Assembly (NCBI RefSeq): GCF_000308695.1
Contig: NZ_BAGG01000081.1
Location: forward strand, 34,146-98,145
Direction of reading: 5' to 3'
Length of the DNA stretch: 64,000 bases
Source: Nocardia takedensis NBRC 100417
GTDB lineage: Bacteria; Actinomycetota; Actinomycetes; Mycobacteriales; Mycobacteriaceae
The stretch's first letter is position 1; each line of letters opens with the position of its first letter. Both the position numbers and the translations under genes were made by a program. Under the pieces are notes generated by a model. The model searched no databases. It saw only the letters and a list, made by a program, of their open reading frames with translations, and was not told the DNA's origin. Shown here piece after piece: positions 57,537 to 64,000 of the stretch.

Positions 57537-58376
57537 TCAGAAAGGTCGGGTGGCGGTGGACTCGTCCAGCGCCTGTTCCATCGCCGCGCGCGGCGCGGGG
57601 CGACCGGTGAATTGTTCGACCTGCCCGTATGCCTGGTGGAGCAGCATCCGCAGACCGCCGACCACGGTGTGTCCGGCGCGGGCGACGGCGACCGCGAGCG
57701 GGGTGGGCCACGGGTTGTAGATGGCGTCGAGCACCACCGGCGCGGCGGCCACCGACTCCGCGACGACCGCCGCGGCCTCGGACGGGATGGTGCTCACGAC
57801 CGCGCCCGACGCCGCGCAGACCTCGTGGACCGTCGCGCGGTCGAAGCCGGCGACCGTCACGCGCAGGCCGAGACGTTCGGCCAGTTCGCGGGCGCCGCTG
57901 GCGCGTCCCGCGTCGCGGGCCAGCACGGTGACCTCGCGCGCGCCGAGTTCGGACAGCGCGAGCAGCGCGGGCCGCGCCGTACCGCCCGCCCCGAGGACGA
58001 CGGCCCGTTCGAGCGTGCCGACCCCGCCTTCGCGCAGCGCGCCGAGCACGCCGTCCACGTCGGTGCAGTCGGCGCGCCACCCGTCGGCGGTGCGGACCAG
58101 GGTGTTGGCCGACCCGACCAGGACCGCGCGTTCGGTGCGTTCCCCGGCGTGGGCCAGCGCGGCCTCCTTGCCCGGCATGGTGACCGAGAGCCCGACCCAT
58201 TCGGGGCCGAGGCCGTCGACCAAGGCGGGCAGCGCGGCGGCGTCGCACTCGATGCGCTCGTAGGTCCAGGGCAGGCCGAGTGCGCGATAGGCCGCCAGGT
58301 GCAGGTACGGCGACCGCGAATGCGCGATCGGCTTGCCGAGGACCGCCGCTTTGCGGACCTGGGCGTCGGCGCTCAC
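57537..58376 (-). CDS. aroE: Shikimate dehydrogenase
   Basis: 279 residues. It reduces 3-dehydroshikimate to shikimate with NADPH. The substrate serines are in LGKPIAHSRSPYLHLAAYRA, the catalytic lysine in GLSVTMPGKEAALAH, and the nucleotide-binding loop is VVLGAGGTARPALLAL. The GTG at 58376 is chosen from similarity of the N-terminus and lies just after the mltG stop; GTG 58391 is a second option. It is the last gene of the alaS-ruvX-mltG-aroE cluster. Confidence 0.95.
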   Translation of the reverse strand: MSADAQVRKAAVLGKPIAHSRSPYLHLAAYRALGLPWTYERIECDAAALPALVDGLGPEWVGLSVTMPGKEAALAHAGERTERAVLVGSANTLVRTADGWRADCTDVDGVLGALREGGVGTLERAVVLGAGGTARPALLALSELGAREVTVLARDAGRASGARELAERLGLRVTVAGFDRATVHEVCAASGAVVSTIPSEAAAVVAESVAAAPVVLDAIYNPWPTPLAVAVARAGHTVVGGLRMLLHQAYGQVEQFTGRPAPRAAMEQALDESTATRPF

Positions 58377-58380
58377 CGGC

Positions 58381-59967
58381 TCACCGCCCACTGTCCAGGA
58401 TTCCGCTCTCGTGGGCTTTGTCGATGTTGCGCAGGTGCTCGGAGTAGCTCTGGGTGAACAAGGTGGTGCCCTTCATGTCGATGGTCACGAAGTACAGCCA
58501 CGGCCCGGGCTCCGGATTCTCCATGGCCCGCAGCGCGTTCAGCGAGGGCGCGGCGATCGGGTTGGCGGGCAGTCCGGTCATGGCGTAGGTGTTCCACGGC
58601 GTGCGGGTGGAACGGTCGGCGTCGGTGGTGGCGACCTCGGTGGTGTCGAGGGCGTAGTTCACCGTGGAGTCGAACTGCAATTGCTGGCCGACCTCGAGTC
58701 GGTTGACGATGACTCGCGCGACCTTGCCCATGTCCTGGGGCAGCGCTTCGCGTTCGACCAGGGAGGCCGCGACGAGGGTCTCGTAGGGCGAGAGCCCGGT
58801 GGACGCGCCGGACTGCAACAGGCCGGTGGATTCGTAGCCCGCCGCGCTGGCGCTGATGAGCTGTTTGAGGATCTGCTGCGGGGTGCCGCTGGGATCGAAA
58901 TCCCAGGTGCCCGCGGCGATCAGTCCCTCGAGTTGGCGTTTGCGGTCGGGGGCGGCCAGCACCTCCGATTCGGCCCACTTCGGCACGCCCAGCGCGGACA
59001 GGTCCGAGCCCGCGCCCGCGGCGGCGAGTTGTTCGGCGCTCACGCATTTCTGTTCGGGACCGGTGCCGACGCAACTCGCGGCGGCGATCTTGGTGTAGAT
59101 GCCTTCCTTGCGGGCCCCGGTGTTGACGTCGTGCTGATCGTGGAGCAACCGCCCCTCCGAGACCACCAGGTTGCCGACCCGCGACCCCTTGCCGAGCAGG
59201 GCCGACACCGCCTCGTCGGCGGGCGATTTGCTGGGCAGCGCGTAGTAGCCGGGCTGCACAGAACTCATGTTGGTGTTGCGCACGGCCGCCTCGTAGAAGG
59301 CCCCGCTGCTCTTGACCACGTCTTTCTCGACCATGGTCGAGGCGATCTGGCGGGCGGTGTCGCCGGGGTGGACCTGGACGACCACCAGCGGGCCCGCGGG
59401 CCCCGCGTAGTCCTCCGGCCCGGCCATCGAGTCGATGAACTTCTTGGCCCCGTAGCCGACGCCGCCGATCAGCAACAGCACCACCACGGCGCTGATCAGC
59501 CAGACCGTGCGCCTGCGCTTCTTGCGTTCCTCGGCTTTGCGTTCGGCCGCCCGCGAGCGCCTGCGTCGTTCGCCCGCGCGCCCGGAGCCGGTCTTGGCGG
59601 CTTCGCGGCGCGGCCCGGTGCGCTGCGGGCGCGCGCGCTGGGGGGCGCGGGCCGGTTCGGCGTCGGGATCGGGCCTGCGCGGACGGGTCCGCGCGCGCGG
59701 GGGCGGGGGTTCCGGGTCTTCGTCGTAGTCCGGATCGTCGTCGTACTCGCCGGGGTCCTCGGCGTAGTACTGGTCCTCGTCGGTGTAGCGCGGGATGACC
59801 GTCGTCTCGTCGTCGTAGTCGTCCCAGTCGTCTTCGTCGTCCGGTGCGGCCCTCCTGTGTCTGGCGCGGGCTTCGTGTTCGGCCCAGGCCCGCTCGTCAC
59901 GCCGATAGCGCCGGTCGCCTTCGCGCTCTCGGTATCGTTGCTCGGCCCGTTGCCACCGATCCGTCAT
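58381..59967 (-). CDS. mltG: MltG endolytic murein transglycosylase
   Basis: 528 residues. A charged, Asp/Glu/Arg/Pro-rich cytosolic N-terminus of about 150 residues precedes one membrane helix (VWLISAVVVLLLIGGVGYGA, residues ~155-174). The extracytoplasmic part carries a LysM-like region and the YceG catalytic domain with the active-site glutamate in AASLVEREALPQDMGKVARV and the motif LQFDSTVNYAL. It cuts nascent glycan strands near the membrane. It overlaps ruvX by 4 nt. Confidence 0.93.
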   Translation of the reverse strand: MTDRWQRAEQRYREREGDRRYRRDERAWAEHEARARHRRAAPDDEDDWDDYDDETTVIPRYTDEDQYYAEDPGEYDDDPDYDEDPEPPPPRARTRPRRPDPDAEPARAPQRARPQRTGPRREAAKTGSGRAGERRRRSRAAERKAEERKKRRRTVWLISAVVVLLLIGGVGYGAKKFIDSMAGPEDYAGPAGPLVVVQVHPGDTARQIASTMVEKDVVKSSGAFYEAAVRNTNMSSVQPGYYALPSKSPADEAVSALLGKGSRVGNLVVSEGRLLHDQHDVNTGARKEGIYTKIAAASCVGTGPEQKCVSAEQLAAAGAGSDLSALGVPKWAESEVLAAPDRKRQLEGLIAAGTWDFDPSGTPQQILKQLISASAAGYESTGLLQSGASTGLSPYETLVAASLVEREALPQDMGKVARVIVNRLEVGQQLQFDSTVNYALDTTEVATTDADRSTRTPWNTYAMTGLPANPIAAPSLNALRAMENPEPGPWLYFVTIDMKGTTLFTQSYSEHLRNIDKAHESGILDSGR

Positions 59968-60523
59968 GCATCGTCTCCGAACGACGCGTCACGCACCGAC
60001 GCCTCCTCGACCGACTTCAACACCGCACTCCGTTCGTCCAACCATCCTTGCAGGATCGACACGGCCGCCGCCTGATCGATCACCTGCCGTCGGCCACGCG
60101 CGCGAACTCCGCTGTCCCGCAATGCACGTGCAGCTGACACGGTAGTCAAACGTTCGTCGGAAAGCCGGACCGGCACGGGATCGATGCGATTCCGCAAACG
60201 TTCGGCGAATGCCAGGGCGAGGTCGGCGGCGGTCCCTTTCTCCCCGCGTAGTGTCCGCGGTAGGCCGACGATCACCTCGACGGCCTCGTAGTCCCGCACA
60301 ATTTCGGCAATTCTCTCGATATCCGCGGAGGGGGCGTCGCCGCGCGTCTTGGCGGCGCGCGCGACCGTCTCCACCGGCGTGGCCAGGATGCCGTCGGGGT
60401 CGCTGGAGGCGACCCCGATCCGCACGCTGCCGACGTCGACGGCGACCCGCCTGCCGCGACCGGGATCGGTCGCGGCGTCCGGTCGGTCCGCCGCGGCCCG
60501 TTCCGGGATGTCCGGGCCCGCCA

Positions 60524-60524
<1 letters not shown>
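59964..60524 (-). CDS. ruvX: RuvX/YqgF-type Holliday junction resolvase-like protein
   Basis: 186 residues. An RNase H-like fold with the first catalytic aspartate in RRVAVDVGSVRIGVASSDPD near residue 30, the block VEVIVGLPRTLRGEKG, and VRLSDERLTTVSAAR toward the end. Homologues act in pre-16S rRNA 5'-end maturation and possibly junction resolution. It overlaps alaS by one base and mltG by 4 nt, a conserved trio. Confidence 0.94.
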
Positions 60525-63187
<2,663 letters not shown>

Positions 63188-63195
63188 GGATATCC

Positions 63196-63201
63196 AGCCT
63201 A
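63196..63201 (-). promoter_or_regulatory. -10 hexamer of alaS (leaderless)
   Basis: TAGGCT on the minus strand, 8 nt before the alaS GTG. Confidence 0.45.
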
Positions 63202-63267
63202 CCGTTCGCGCGCACCCCATTTTCCATCGCCCGGTGGCCGGACGGCGCGCGGCGGACCCGGGCGGAG

Positions 63268-64000
63268 TCAGCCGCCGCGCACGATGCGGCGCAACTTCGC
63301 GACGCGGGGGCCGATCTCGCGTTCGTAGCCGTGGTCGGTCGGGGTGTAGTAGTCGGCGCCGACCAGTTCGTCGGGCGGATACTGCTGGGCCAGTACGCCG
63401 TCGGGGTCGTCGTGCGGATACCGGTAGCCCTGGGCGTTGCCGAGCGCGGCCGCGCCCGCGTAGTGACCGTCGCGCAGGTGCGGGGGCACGAGTCCGGCCT
63501 TGCCCGCGCCGATGTCGGCCATCGCCGCGCCCAGCGCGGCGGGCACCGCGCCGGACTTCGGCGCGGTGGCCAGGTGGATGGTGGCGTGGGTGAGGGTGAG
63601 CTGCGCCTCGGGCATGCCGATGAGCTGGACCACCTGCGCGGCGGCGACGGCGGTCTGCAACGCGCTCGGGTCGGCCATGCCGATGTCCTCACTGGCCGAG
63701 ATGACCAACCTGCGGGCCACGAATCGCGGGTCCTCCCCCGCGCTGAGCATCCGCGCCAGATAGTGCAGGGCCGCGTCGACGTCCGAGCCGCGGATGGATT
63801 TGATGAACGCGCTGACCACGTCGTAGTGCTGGTCGCCCGCGCGGTCGTAGCGGACCGCGGCCTTGTCCACGCTCGCCTCGACCAGGTCGACGTCGACGGT
63901 TCCGTCCAGCGAGGATTCCGCCGACGCCTCGAGCGCGGTGAGGGCGCGGCGCGCGTCGCCGCCCGCGATCCGCACCAGGTGCGCGAGCGCCGGTTCGGTG
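63268..64000 (-). CDS. rarA: RarA/MgsA replication-associated recombination ATPase, C-terminal part
   Basis: Partial; the 5' part lies beyond the right edge. The visible 240 or so residues begin in the AAA+ lid (LVRIAGGDARRALTALEA) and continue through the RarA-specific tetramerisation region: RYDRAGDQHYDVVSAFIKSI, DVDAALHYLARMLSAGEDPR, ASEDIGMADPSAL and PHDDPDGVLAQQYPPDEL. RarA acts at stalled forks with SSB. The Walker motifs are outside the window. It precedes alaS on the same strand, as in mycobacteria apart from genes missing between them. Confidence 0.94.
   Translation of the reverse strand, partial: TEPALAHLVRIAGGDARRALTALEASAESSLDGTVDVDLVEASVDKAAVRYDRAGDQHYDVVSAFIKSIRGSDVDAALHYLARMLSAGEDPRFVARRLVISASEDIGMADPSALQTAVAAAQVVQLIGMPEAQLTLTHATIHLATAPKSGAVPAALGAAMADIGAGKAGLVPPHLRDGHYAGAAALGNAQGYRYPHDDPDGVLAQQYPPDELVGADYYTPTDHGYEREIGPRVAKLRRIVRGG

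Overview
The window is high-GC actinobacterial chromosome, almost certainly Nocardia or a close relative in the Nocardiaceae/Corynebacteriales. Indicators are whiA, the actinobacterial integration host factor mihF, a SigF-type sigma factor with its anti-sigma partner, a helicase-dead PriA, an RNA polymerase omega gene, and a gene order that follows two blocks of the Mycobacterium tuberculosis map. No rRNA or tRNA gene, CRISPR array, prophage or insertion sequence was recognised. The genus is inference; the gene families are read from the sequence.

Layout. 0-2.7 kb: the end of a probable solute-binding protein gene, a cyclic-nucleotide/glycerophosphodiester-type metallophosphoesterase and two ABC permeases of the sugar/glycerophosphodiester (Ugp) class, facing a LysR regulator. 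3.8-9.8 kb: secG, an MFS exporter and a META-domain lipoprotein, then the glycolytic operon gapA-pgk-tpiA. 10-15.6 kb: uvrC and rapZ-yvcK-whiA. 15.8-17.8 kb: a gamma-glutamyltransferase lipoprotein behind a perfect CRP-type palindrome. 17.9-21.8 kb: riboflavin genes (ribE, ribBA, ribH), a PH-domain membrane protein and rpe. 21.9-23.2 kb: an rsbW-sigF pair. 23.4-26.7 kb: def-fmt-rsmB. 26.9-28.6 kb: a secreted lipase and a PadR regulator. 28.8-37 kb: priA, metK, coaBC, rpoZ, gmk, mihF, pyrF. 37-45 kb: the pyrimidine operon pyrR-pyrB-pyrC-(membrane protein)-carA-carB-pyrF, with a PyrR-binding-loop motif just before pyrR.

From 45 to 49.6 kb there is an accessory stretch (TetR, AlkB-like dioxygenase behind a SOS-box-like site, HD phosphohydrolase, ArsB-like transporter, GXWXG/DUF4334 protein, YciI-like protein). 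It separates the first conserved block from the second: nusB, efp, pepQ, a small prepilin peptidase, aroC-aroK-aroB, a four-helix membrane protein, aroE, mltG, ruvX, alaS and the 3' part of rarA.

Most genes are core metabolism or information processing. The unusual features are regulatory motifs (PyrR loop, SOS box, CRP palindrome, SigF-type promoter, PadR tandem operator, many -10 hexamers placed for leaderless translation) and very large low-complexity additions to three core enzymes: PriA (about 245 residues inserted), RsmB (about 160 residues N-terminal) and AroK (about 430 residues C-terminal, partly built of 87-bp tandem repeats). No clearly new multi-gene system is evident. The best candidates for new biology are the AroK tail and the transporter-phosphodiesterase cluster at the left edge.
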